DNA from: Polyporus tsugae
Lineage: Eukaryota > Basidiomycota > Agaricomycetes > Polyporales > Polyporaceae
Assembly (NCBI GenBank): GCA_024305745.1
Contig: JAHRBS010000009.1
Span: 744,001 to 808,000, forward strand
Reading direction: 5' to 3'
DNA: 64,000 bases
Shown: in pieces, positions 38,613 to 55,236 of the stretch
Numbering within the stretch: position 1 is the stretch's first letter
Layout: each line of letters begins with the position of its first letter
Program-made: the position numbers and the translations under genes
Notes under the pieces: generated by a model
The model's database searches: none
The model's input: only the letters and a program-made list of their open reading frames with translations
Told to the model about the DNA's origin: nothing

Positions 38613-39180
38613 GCCTCCCGGTCCTTGATCTCCTCACAAACTCGAATTGTTCGCTCCTGGTCCAGCTGTGATTCTCATTCATGTGCCCTTTCGTTGGGCG
38701 ACTGATTTGTGTGGTATCGCGCGCCATGTACCCCCTTTCTTGTTCTTCCAACATATTTGTGCTTTGTTGTTTGCTGCATTGTGATCGAGCTGTGTTTCTT
38801 TGCCGAGAGGAAGGATTAGATTTCGGACTTCATTTTGTAATAGGTAGGCACTTCACTGAGTCTGGTGTGAGCCGATCACCTGTACCAATACATCATCTCA
38901 TTGTCCTCGGGGAAAGTGTAGCAAAAGCCTTGTGCGGATGAGACTTCGAAGTGTTCTCTAACACAGCACCGCTGGTACTTCAGCTTGAGCACTGCAAGTT
39001 TCAAGGCTGACCTGCGTGTCACATTTCATAATAGTCAAATTTGAGACGTGCTGGACGGTATACATACCTACTCATACTGAGTGAGGTACAAGAGGGCACC
39101 GTACAAGGGGGAAGCCAAAACAACGCTAGTGGAAAGGGAGAAACAAAAAATGAGGAAGATAGCATGACCTACATCAATCA
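38613..39180. other. Intergenic, no gene seen
   Basis: This is the 3' flank of the preceding gene up to the damaged tRNA-Met locus. No open frame with family features was found. Confidence 0.5.
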
Positions 39181-39286
39181 TGCTCGGAGTGAGGATCGAA
39201 CTCACGACCTCAGGATTGCCCGCCGGGAGACGGTCATACAAGCGTATGAGACCTGCGCTCTAACCAACTGAGCTATCTATCCAAGC
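39181..39286 (-). pseudogene. tRNA-Met(CAT) copy with 4-nt insertion, likely tRNA pseudogene
   Basis: The minus strand matches the tRNA-Met at 41352 nearly throughout. It has acceptor halves GCTTGGA and TCCGAGC, D-arm GCTCAGTTGGTTAGAGC, the CTCATA anticodon region, a 28-nt intron after position 37, and a perfect T arm (GTGAG/CTCAC). Between the acceptor stem and the D stem it has TAGATA where the other copy has TG, that is four extra bases. This should disturb positions 8-9 and the core fold. It may be non-functional, or the extra bases may be an assembly error. Confidence 0.75.
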
Positions 39287-39661
39287 GGAACCTGGAACTC
39301 CGTAGTACAACACAACACCACAAAACGTTTCCACGACAAATGCTGGGTATACAGTATGTGCTGTACCAACAGAGCTCACTCGCGCCGACCCGCAATTATA
39401 TGTTTACAAAGTCTTCCGCCGCACCAGATCCCATCCCGTACCGTCATCGCAAGTCATTAAACATCCCGGAAACCTCTCAGGACCGGTGCTCTAGGTGCAG
39501 GTTGGAGAACCGGAATCGGTAGATGGTCCGACCCCCATGCCCCGAGCACAGACGGCGGGCGACCCAAACCATCCCCAACCCAAGCAGACCCCAAACAACA
39601 CTACACCCCAGCCAGAACAACACAAGCAAGCGCAAACGCCAGTCCAAGTCTACCCTCAAGC
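39287..39661. other. Short intergenic region
   Basis: This lies between the tRNA-like locus and the 3' end of the Rab18 gene. Nothing else was recognised. Confidence 0.45.
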
Positions 39662-40735
39662 TCAACACCCGCAACCGCCTCCCTCCGCCTCCTCGGGCTC
39701 CTGCCTGAGGTCGATGCTCCCCGGCATGTCCTGAGCCGCCGCCCCCACGCTCGCGCCGCCGGGTTTGCTCTTGCGCGCCGCGGCGGACTGCCAGAGCTCG
39801 GGGGTGTCGATGATGCGCTCGACGACGTCGCGGAAGGCCTCCTGGACGCCGACGGCGGTCTTGGCGGAGGCCTCGACGAAGAGCGCGTTCATGCGCGTCG
39901 CGAAGGCCTGGCCTTCCGAGACGGGCACTTGCCGCGAGTATTCCTGTGCGCGCGTGCGTGCCGGCGGGGCGTGGTGGTTGGGCGGTTGAGAGTGTGGTGG
40001 GGTGCACGTGTGGGGTAGCCGTGGACAGGATTGCGGGATAATGAGGAGGGGAGGCGCGCGGACAGAAATATGGAGCCGGCAGGCGGAGCGCGTGCGGAGA
40101 AAGATGCAGCACACGCATGGCGTGCGTCGCGACATACGAAGGCAGGGCCGTCAGCACACAGGAGAAGCATCACAGACACACGTATAGGGCGAGGCGCACC
40201 TTGTCGACCTTGTTGCCGACGATGATCTTGACGACCGCGCTGGAGACGTACGTCTCGAGCTCGGCGAACCACTTGGGGAGTGCGTCGAACGACTCGCGGT
40301 TCGCGACGTCGTAGACAAGGATGATGCCCTGCGCGCCGCGGTAATATGACGAGGTGATCGTCCGGAAGCGTTCCTGCCCGGCCGTGTCCTATCCGGTGGA
40401 TGAGCCAACCTGGACAGGGTGTGCGGAAGACGTCGGGACTTGGTGGAGACGTACCCATATGCTCAGCTTGACCTTCTTGCCCTTGACGTCCATCTTGTGT
40501 ACCTACAGCCAGATATGTCGCATGAGTTCATGGAGCAGAGAATGAATGGGTGACATAAACGGCGGGGAAGACGCACTCTGAAGTCGACGCCTATTGTCGC
40601 ACTGGACTCGTCCTCTGGGAGCCACTGCTCGTCGGAAAACCGGAGGAGGAGGCTGCTCTTCCCGACGGACGAGTTTCCGATGAGGAGGAGCTTGACGTTG
40701 ACGGGCGCATTCACCTTGTCCTGAGCATGAGACAT
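39662..40735 (-). CDS. Rab18-type small GTPase
   Basis: Four exons (40735-40577, 40502-40455, 40388-40200, 39943-39662) join in frame to 225 residues. All G-motifs are present: GNSSVGKS (P-loop), TIGVDF (switch I), [11 protein letters not shown] (G3), GNKVDK (G4) and EASAKT (G5). The RabF-type [17 protein letters not shown] segment marks it as Rab. The [20 protein letters not shown] segment and the ETY before VSSAVV resemble Rab18 of animals, which acts at ER-lipid droplet contacts and in secretion. The C-terminus ends GGGCGC, a CxC double-geranylgeranylation signal. The second exon is only 48 nt. The Rab18 subtype is a judgement from motifs; the Rab assignment is secure. Confidence 0.9.
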
Positions 40736-41351
40736 CGTTGTGGTCCGAGTCTGAATCGTGTCGTTAAGCGTGAGCCTTAGAATACGTTATGTTGCACGAG
40801 CTGTGCAGATGTGGATATACGGAAGGGGAGGATGCGTGTGCGATGTGAATGGCTGGAGGCTGGGGAGTCGGGGTCGTGGACTGGAGCTTGGCAATGGATG
40901 GGGAGCGTGCTGTTTGCCGTTGCGTGAACCAAGGCGGGGCAGATAATATATGATATAGAGGCGGGGATTCACGTGTGGTCGTGCAGAGCCAAGAGGCGAA
41001 GGAAGACGGATGGGACAGCACTCGTCGTCGAGCTCACGGGGAGGGCGGCCGGGAGGGGTGGATGAGGAGAGATGTCGGAGAGAGTGGCAGAGCCTGGTGC
41101 TCGCCTGCGGCAACGGTGGCTCGGCTGAGCAGCCCAAATAGACGCGTCCTCCGCACCCTCCCTCGTCGCGTGTGACATCATCTCAGATACTTATCACCCC
41201 CGCCCTTCTAACAAGTGCCCAACATCGCACTCCTTGGGTACTTACCTATGTCAGGATGCGTGTCCTCAGGCCAACTCAGCCCAGCAAAACGTATGTGTAT
41301 CCACAGGTGGTCCAAAACGCTAATACAACGTCAGGAAACTATAGACGCAAG
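40736..41351. other. Intergenic between Rab18 and tRNA-Met
   Basis: This holds the 5' region of the minus-strand Rab18 gene and the 5' flank of the tRNA. Open frames here show no family features. Confidence 0.5.
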
Positions 41352-41452
41352 GCTTGGATGGCTCAGTTGGTTAGAGCGCAGGTCTCATACATCGCTATGA
41401 CCGTCTCCGGCGGGCAATCCTGAGGTCATGAGTTCGATCCTCATTCCGAGCA
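41352..41452 (+). tRNA. Elongator tRNA-Met (CAT) with intron
   Basis: A full cloverleaf can be drawn. The acceptor GCTTGGA pairs with TCCGAGC, with one G-T pair. The D arm is GCTCAGTTGGTTAGAGC. The anticodon stem CAGG pairs with CCTG, with a T-T at the last position as in other eukaryotic elongator Met tRNAs. The loop is CTCATAA with anticodon CAT. The T arm is ATGAG/CTCAT around TTCGATC, and the discriminator base is A. A 27-nt intron, about 41390-41416, sits after position 37, the standard nuclear tRNA intron site. The mature length is 74 nt. Elongator rather than initiator is inferred from the anticodon-stem pattern. Confidence 0.9.
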
Positions 41453-41918
41453 CTAGCCCAGTGGATGGATTCCTTTTGTTGCCAGAATTTGAGCCTATTC
41501 ATGATATCGAGGCGCCGGCGATCTGGAGCAAGAAGACCAACGTCCCGGCTCAAAGGCTACTTACATGCTTCAGGTGTAAAAAAACTCCGCGTACGCACTT
41601 CCGGCCTGTTCGTTGGGCTTGAACGACTGGGTTTTGTCGATAATTGCGTTCGCCAGTAATCGATGTCATCTCTCGCCAAAGGTATTAAGACGTCATGTAT
41701 AGATCTCGTAGATGTAGCGATAGTAGTACACAAGCGTATCCAAAGACAAGCATCTAAAAGTACAATGCGACACTCCCACAGCGCGTCGACGTCCGTCTAC
41801 AGTCCGGTATGCATCTACGTCTAGACTCTAAGAAAAGCCAGCGAGAACGGATGTAGCCCCCCAAGACAAAGACGACGATCGAGACGCGGGGAAGTGTTCA
41901 GCGAGGAGCGAAGGGGGC
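41453..41918. other. Intergenic, no gene seen
   Basis: This runs from the tRNA to the 3' end of the fungalysin gene. No supported feature. Confidence 0.5.
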
Positions 41919-44524
41919 TCAGAATGGCCACAGCCATGTCACCGGTGTCGAGTGCTGAAGCACCCAGGCGAGCCACGGCCAGTCGTCATCATCGTCGTCG
42001 TCGTCGTCGCCATCGCCTGGAGCGGGTTCCTCCGGCGGCGGAACGTCAGAGCTGCACTCGGCGGGAACGCGGTAACCCTAATGTCGTATGCATGCCAGTC
42101 AGTATCAATCCCAGAGTGGATGTCATGGGGCAACGTACGTTGGTGCGAACTCCTCCACCCCATGGCGTGCGGCCTTCGACCTTGGCGTTGACACCGAGTC
42201 CGCGGTCCCCGAAGCCCTGCCAGAGCTCGCAGAAGTTCTCGCCGCCTGTGAGAGTCTTATCGGCAGCGATGATCGCGTCACGTGCGTCGGTGAACGACGG
42301 ACGGCACGGCTGCAGCTTCATACCATCGAGCACGAGCTGGACGATGAGGGAGTTGCCATGCTTCGGGACAAGCGGCTTGGGGTTACCCTGCGCATCGTAC
42401 TGGCGCGCACGGTAGAAGTCGCCCTCGGGAACAGTGCCATCCTCCAGCGGCTTAGGCGGGAAGAGGTCGTCGACGAAGCCGTGCTTCGCTATCAGGCGCT
42501 GCGAGACGACCCACAGCATCTGCGCCCAGACTTCGCCGATGGCGTGCACGCCCCAATAGCCGGGCTTGTCGAGCGTCTTGTAGGTCGACGGGTTGGTAGT
42601 CTCGTTCAGCGAGTAGGGGTAGTTGCGGATACCCTTCTCAACGTTCGCGGCCCACGAGCCCATAGGGTAGTCGGAGTAGACCTTGTTACTGCGGATGGTG
42701 GTAGCCAAGAAATCTGTTGGTTGAGTGAGCGATAAGGTCGAGGAATCGCAAAGAGCAAAGATACGTACCACCCCAGCCTTCGCCCATACCTCCAGCCTCA
42801 CCCCAGCCGAGACAGCCCGAGTTGGCAGGACCACCGGTGAGACGCGTGCTTAGACCGTGGCTCAGCTCGTGAATGACGATACCAGCCTCGAGATCACCAT
42901 CGCGATACGGGTTCGCGGTGTTCCACAGGTACATCCTGCAGCGGCCGTTCTGACCGTCCGGCGGTGTCATGAAGTTGGCATTGTTGTACCCGCTGCCGTC
43001 CTGAGCGTTCGCAATAACGGCGTCGTTCTCCTGCCCGCCGCGTCCGAAGTTGTGCTGCTGGAAGTTGCCAGCGACCTCGGTAAAGCCGTACCGGTAGTAG
43101 AGGTCGTGGACGAGGTTCGAGGTGTAGAAGAGCTGCGTAACCGTCGCGTTGATGTACTTCTGCGCCTCCTCAAGCGCATCGTCGGTTGTGGTCTCCTTAG
43201 GATTATACGCGTAGTCGAAGGCCTTCGCAGCGCCGGCATCGGGGCGGTAGTTGGTCAACCAGTTGTTACGGCCCTCCCAATCCTCGTGCGCAAAGACGTT
43301 GTTGCCCCACGTCGTCGTCGTGTTTCGGATCGAAGACGAGTCCTTGAGGCGAAGGTTCGACGACTGCGGGTCCTTGGCGTACGGAAGCGCGTGCCATCCC
43401 AGAGGGGAAGCGAGCGCGTCGAAGTTCTCCTTCTGAATGGAGCGCTCCCCGACCGAGGGGTCGTTGACGCCCCAGCCAAAGACGTTGTACGTCGCCCCCT
43501 GCTGTTCCTTGGGAGGGACAGGAGCCATATGCATGGGAGAATCGGACGCCCAGTCGACGACGGAAATGATGCGGTGGGGAGCCTCAGCGGAAACGGCGGC
43601 CTCGTACCAGTTGTCCTTCATCTCAACCTCGAACTTCCAGACGAGCGAGAGCGCGGTCTTGTCGCCGCTGGGAACCTGGACGAACGCAAGACGACCCTTA
43701 ACGGGGTTGACCGCGTCGGGGACGTTGTCGACAGTGAAGGTCGGAGCACGCTCGCCAGTCAGGTGGTGCTCGAAGGTGACGCCCATGTCAGCGAGGTACT
43801 TGGCCGTGTTCGCTAGCATCTCGGCGCTCAGCTCCTCGCTCGGGGTGGCGGCGATCATGAACTGCAGAAGCGCGCGAGTAACATCGCCTGACGCCGCATC
43901 CTCAGCGCCGGCAAAGTCGGGGGACTCGGCCATGAAGTCGGGAAGGTTGACGAACTGGCAGTTCCAGTCGTACAGGTAACCCAACTGACCAAGGGCTTCC
44001 TGGGCGACACCACGGTCGTGCTTGGAGACATCGACCTGCTGAAGCTGGTCGACGATTTCACTCTCGAGAGCGCGGCAGTAGTCGGAGTGGGGGTCGACGT
44101 CATGGCCCATGTTGTGAATGCCAGCCCCCTTCTGGGGACGGAAGAACGAGTCGCCGTAGGAGAGGACGACGCCGTCCTTGACGTTGAGGTTTATGTCACC
44201 GTCGGCAACCTCGATACCGTTCATGAACTGGCGGGCATAGATGTGGGTGACACCAGTGGCCTGGTCTGTGTAGGAATCCTTGCGGATCTGGTATGAGCCA
44301 CCGGGGATATCGCGGATGAGGTCCTCAACAAAGATCTGAGCGACCTCGAGGGGGTCCTGAGCGCGGAGGAGACTGGTGTGGTAGACGGGGTTGGTGTGGT
44401 AGGCGGCATGGGGGAGAACGGGGCCAAAGCTGAGGGTCTTGCGACGAGAGACGGAATGTGAGTCATGGGCGAGCACACCGGCGAGGCCGGCGGCGGCGAC
44501 AGCAGCGACGAACAAACGACGCAT
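41919..44524 (-). CDS. Extracellular M36 metalloprotease (fungalysin)
   Basis: Three exons (44524-42769, 42713-42139, 42077-41919) join in frame to 829 residues. The N-terminus MRRLFVAAVAAAGLAGVLA is a signal peptide. The FTP propeptide follows (VAQIFVEDLIRDIPG to YGDSFFRPQ), then the M36 peptidase domain from about residue 245. The zinc site is complete: HELSHG, with the downstream Glu in the GGMGEGWGDF block, which spans the first intron. The enzyme would be secreted as a zymogen and digest proteins outside the cell. The third exon codes for a 52-residue tail that is not part of the usual fold: Pro/Glu-rich, then nine Asp in a row, then WPWLAWVLQHSTPVTWLWPF with five Trp. The start is chosen for the signal peptide. 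Confidence 0.92.
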
Positions 44525-45170
44525 ACTGTGTAAAGGACAGGATAGCGGGGCGAGAGAGGGTGTAGAAGATGCTCCCCGACAATGAAGAGGGGGAGGTGAT
44601 GGTTGGGGAGGAAGGGGCCGCTGCGGGACCGTCCCCTTCTTATCATGCACGCGACAGACGCGTCACCCGGCGGCGGTGGCACCCCATATTTGGCACCGCG
44701 AGCGCCGAACCGGGATCCTTCACACGCTCCGTCACACCAATCCCACACCTCGATCATTGCCTAAGCCTTTCGAGTCCCATTGCAGAGGTTACTGCGCTGC
44801 AGCCTACTCTTATCGAAGAGCAACCTTGATACGGCAGTGCACACCCGCCAGCGATACTCCGACTATTGGCTGCGCGATAACGTTTACGCCGACGCCCGCA
44901 AGCGTATGGGGCAAGCTGTGTGCGGGAGGGTAAGTTGTATCATTTCCGCCATGTCTTGCGTACATCACACGACCAACCCCACATATCCCCAGTTCTCCAC
45001 TTTGCGCCGTTTGGGGGAGGATGCTGGCGGTCCTATGTTGCGCTTGGCGGAAGTCCGCTTACCCGTGCACGTGAACAAGGATATGTAGTATCTCCCTGGA
45101 CGTTGCAAGTGGACCAAGTGAAGCTGATGCTATGCTTGACCAGATACTGACCAGATATCAGTACAATTGT
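44525..45170. other. Fungalysin 5' region and flank
   Basis: This holds the upstream region of the minus-strand fungalysin gene. No clear TATA box and no separate gene were found. Confidence 0.45.
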
Positions 45171-45212
45171 CAATCCTGAACTCGTGAGTTCGATGCTCCC
45201 TGGATCCGAGCA
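45171..45212 (+). pseudogene. tRNA-Met 3'-half relic
   Basis: Starting at CAATCCTGA, the stretch follows the 3' half of the nearby tRNA-Met genes: anticodon-stem 3' side, variable loop, GTGAGTTCGAT of the T arm, then TCCGAGCA of the acceptor end. The T-stem 3' side is altered and a few bases are inserted. No 5' half is recognisable just upstream. It is a decayed copy. Confidence 0.65.
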
Positions 45213-45688
45213 CTCTTGTATTCGGTCTCTCCTTTTTTGAGTTCTTCGCACTCAATTCGCTACTTTTCATGTCCCACCGCATTCAGGATCCCTCCTCCAG
45301 ATACTACGTTTCCCTGAGCTAAGTAGATTGGTATCACTGCCTTACGAGACCAGGCAATCGGGCCCAACCTGCCGGCTATGCAGGGGAATGAATACCGTCT
45401 GCTTGCCGTCAGAACCGCTGTGTTCTTCCCCTATAAGTATGTCATTTGTGATAACTATAATGGTGAGTGGTGCCCCACGTCTTGTCGTCGCGGAGTACAT
45501 AAATATTGCAGCTTATCGTATGACATGTCCTGCCACTGACTGGCAGAACATCTGCTTGGCAGGTCCGAAGCTCAGGGAAGGGATTAGCGGGTGGCACTGC
45601 ATTAAGTCCGGACTCAGGAGGTGCTTAAATATATGAACTTCCAACTCTCACCCTCTCTGCAAGGAAAGAACCCAACCCCTTGTTCACC
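45213..45688. other. Intergenic, no gene seen
   Basis: This is the 5' flank of the small coiled-coil gene. No defined element was recognised. Confidence 0.45.
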
Positions 45689-46402
45689 ATGGTACTCTTC
45701 GCGAGCGACCCCACCCTGCGCTCACCTCCCCAACAAGACCACGCCGCGGCGAGTCCTGTCGACGGCCACGGCCAGGAACAAGAACAAGCAGCGGCTGCGT
45801 CAGGACTTGACTCGGAACCAGAGCCGAGTGCCTCACAGGTGACCATGGTCGAGGTCACGCTTCTCGGGGACCTCGTGCGCATCCTCAACGACGTGAAGAC
45901 CCAGCAACGTCTGCGGCTCGAGGAGGAAAGGCTGGCCAACACGCATCGCGCGGCGCTGGTGCAGGCGCAGGAGGAGTCGGCGCGGCAGCAGGCGGCGTTG
46001 GCGGAGCAGCAGAAGTTGGCGACGGCGGCAGCGATCCGAAAGTAAGTCACTGTTAATGGCCGAACTTGAACCCCCCCCCAATTGCTAACGATGATCCTTG
46101 GCAGCGAATTGCGCGTGTACAATCACGTTTCGTCGTATTGGAAGCCTCTGCCGTTGATGAATGGGGAGTCATTGCCCGCGGACGTCCAGTTCCCGACAGA
46201 CGTCTGGCAGCTCAAGCGGATGACAGGTAGCGCGACTCTCAATGCTATGAAGTATCATGTAGAGAGTGCTGACCATTGACATTTCCCAGAAACGGCCGTC
46301 CGACGCCTCGCAGAGTTGTATGGAGTCGGAGACGAGCACAGCAGCTTGGAGGGCACGAGGGATAATCTCTCGCTGTTCCTCACTGAAAAACGTGCAGCGT
46401 GA
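45689..46402 (+). CDS. Small coiled-coil hypothetical protein
   Basis: Three exons (45689-46041, 46105-46226, 46290-46402) join in frame to 195 residues. I do not recognise the family. The first 50 residues are low complexity (Ser/Pro/Glu/Gln/Ala). Residues from about 55 to 118 form a long helix, likely a coiled coil, with LLGDLVRILNDVKTQQRLRL and repeated EEERLA, QEESARQQAALAEQQ. After that come YNHVSSYWKPLPLMNGESLP and PTDVWQLKRMT, then RRLAELYGV and LSLFLTEKRAA. No signal peptide or membrane helix is visible. Its 3' end faces the 3' end of sulfhydrylase copy B. Confidence 0.65.
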
Positions 46403-46568
46403 CGTCCAGATGCTGGCGAGGACGTCCGTGAATGCTTTGCTAATGGAATGTTGGATGGAACGCGAACTGTTGAATATACCCTGTACATTTTACAAGAATC
46501 TGCTACTGATACCCGCTCGCATTTCTAGCGCGATTAGCTACATCCCTCTCCAGATTAGGTCTTGTGCC

Positions 46569-48572
<2,004 letters not shown>

Positions 48573-49511
48573 GTTGGAGTGGATGTTGAGGTCAACTGGC
48601 TGAGGTGCATGACGGTTTTATACTATCCATGACCCCTCTCACATACCGGCATCCTGCAAGCGTGTCCACACGCGGTGACAATCGGGCCTGCGCTGGGCCC
48701 TCGTTGACGCAATTATTACTGCAGATGCCTGACGTGCGAGAGGTGAGGCTGCCGTGGCTACGCCACACGCGTCAGGCGGAGTCTTCGTGGACGCTTGAAA
48801 GTGAGCCTGTGACCTGGAAAGAAGCAATGTGCTGTCTCCTTGTCGTCAGGATAAGACGAATAGAAGGCCCAAACACCTCTTCCGAAGAGGCTTGTGGCTG
48901 AGAAGCGCATCCCTGAGCGCAGAAATGCCACCATTGATAAGACTTTGTGGCTTGAAAGGAGCGACGGGTTATCGAAAGCTGCACAAGAGCAAGTCATGCA
49001 CTTCACCTGTGTTCCGACTGAGTTCTGGTGGAGAAGAAAGATCGAATCTTCCATCGGAGCATCTGGGAGAAGAGATGATTCAGCGTTCTTGAGCTATTGT
49101 TCTTGAGGATCCCTAAGAGAACAGAAGGTATAGAGCGTCAAAAGTCGAGCGAGTGGCTGGGAACCCTCGCGGCTAATGACTGGCTAATGTTAGGCCAACC
49201 ATCTCACGTCATTGTCAATCGTGTAGAATAAACAGAGAGACCCTTCCCATCTCGGCAGTCATGCGCGCATAGATTAGCTGCTCAAAGAGAAGAAGGAACT
49301 CATTAGAACACAGATAGATTTACTCTCCAGCTAAATGTGCCAAGGATGAGGATTATCCTCACCACAGCGCTTCTTACCTCTTTCACGTCATCGTAGCGCG
49401 ATCGTACGGACAGAGATCGCGGGAAGATGTTAACCAAATGCATTGTTGTTATTGTTGACAGATATCGGCGCCACTCATGGATCCATTGCGTACTGCTCTG
49501 TGAGTTAAACA
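48573..49511. other. Spacer between copies B and C
   Basis: The spacer contains the promoter of copy B, with GTATAAAA on the minus strand at 48616-48623, about 45 bp before its ATG. No gene was recognised in the rest, although short open frames exist. Confidence 0.5.
48616..48623 (-). promoter_or_regulatory. TATA box of copy B
   Basis: GTATAAAA on the minus strand, about 45 bp upstream of the copy B start codon. Confidence 0.55.
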
Positions 49512-53918
<4,407 letters not shown>

Positions 53919-55176
53919 GGTGAGATGGGATAAAAAACTGCGAGGGGCGCTCGAGGCGCAGACGCTCCACGCCTCCTTATGAAGCGGAGATGTTCCAACT
54001 AAGTACCGTTCGACAGCGTGATATGCTCGCAAAATCACGCAATCGAAGTGACACAAGAATGTAGAAACGACGTCGACAGAACCTAGACAGGACTTAAGGT
54101 GTCTGCGCCCACCAGGCCTGGGCCAGCTGATGCCAAACGCAGTCATCGGATTATCGTTATCAACAGCTATTGCCATCCCCTGTGGCCCTGTGGGATATGG
54201 AACGGCTTTCAATATACAAAGTCCGTCATCAAGAAGTCCGGGTAGAAAAGAAGCGACATGCTCGAAACACGGTCCAATAAAACATACCTTCATCGGCGAG
54301 GCCTTAAATACTCAGGTCGAAGTTTCGGGGCAAGGCGACGAAAATTCCATCCATAGAGTGACTAGTCAAGGTGGGATAATATTGTTTCTACTGCCATGTC
54401 ACAGAAACAATATTCACTCACCTCATCCTCGAGCATGATGCATGATGTATGACAACCAGCCCCCAAGGCGCGAGAAACGTCGAAAACGACCATCCCTTCG
54501 CCCAACCTCGTGTTGTTGCATCGTGTCCCACTTCCCTCGCTAAAACTAAGGTTCGGCGTCCAGCTGCACGTATATATGAGCGGAGGCGAGGAAATTGGGA
54601 CGAGGAGATCATGCGGCCATTCAAACATTCACAGTCGGTCGGGAGTTCAGCGGGTGGACGTCAGGTAAAGCGCGTAGCAGGAAACATCGTTGTCGTGTTC
54701 GTCTCCACGTGGGCGAAGATGGGGACTAAGAGGCTGCGGGGATGTGCAGAAAGTGGGAGAGACAAGAGAGACTTGAACTCGGATGGGGCGAAGATTCGTG
54801 AGGCTCAGATTTGCAAGCGCCCACACACGGCAGAAGCCGATATACTGATGTTTTGTGCATCTCTGCTTCTTCTCCTCCTCCTCCTTCTCCAACCACTGGC
54901 ACCCCTTCTCGTCTATTTCCCGCAGGAGCACACGAGTTGACGTCTGTGATTTAGGTGAGCTCTCAATTTGAGCGAACAGCTCGTGTATGCATGTGTACTG
55001 CATGTTGGTTGCTATCGTGCTGCATGCTCGGATTGTGCGTGGTGGGCCGAAACACGGGGCATTGTATGGATGCCAGCCAGGCGTGTGTATTGTCCACAGC
55101 GGGTGTAGGCTAATCCCAACTGGGAGCAGCCTTGCGCCGGTGACGGTCGTTTGCTGTGTGGAAAGGGCGTGCTGAG
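53919..55176. other. Intergenic region with pyrimidine-rich tract
   Basis: No gene is called. A CTTCTTCTCCTCCTCC-type tract lies near 54865-54895, and a TATATATG occurs near 54571. An open frame at 54449-54940 ends in a Leu-rich run coded by that tract, so it is considered a chance frame. Confidence 0.45.
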
Positions 55177-55236
55177 ATGGTACAAAAGCTCCCTCCCGTG
55201 GGTTTTCTGACAATGCTTTCGGACAGTGTGGATACT

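Noticed and set aside
42857..43816. 319-codon open frame opposite the fungalysin gene
   Set aside because: It is the complement of a strongly supported coding exon; its Val/Arg-rich sequence is typical of an antisense shadow.
54449..54940. 163-codon plus-strand frame ending in a Leu run
   Set aside because: The Leu run is coded by a CTT/CTC tract; no motif and no conserved start context.
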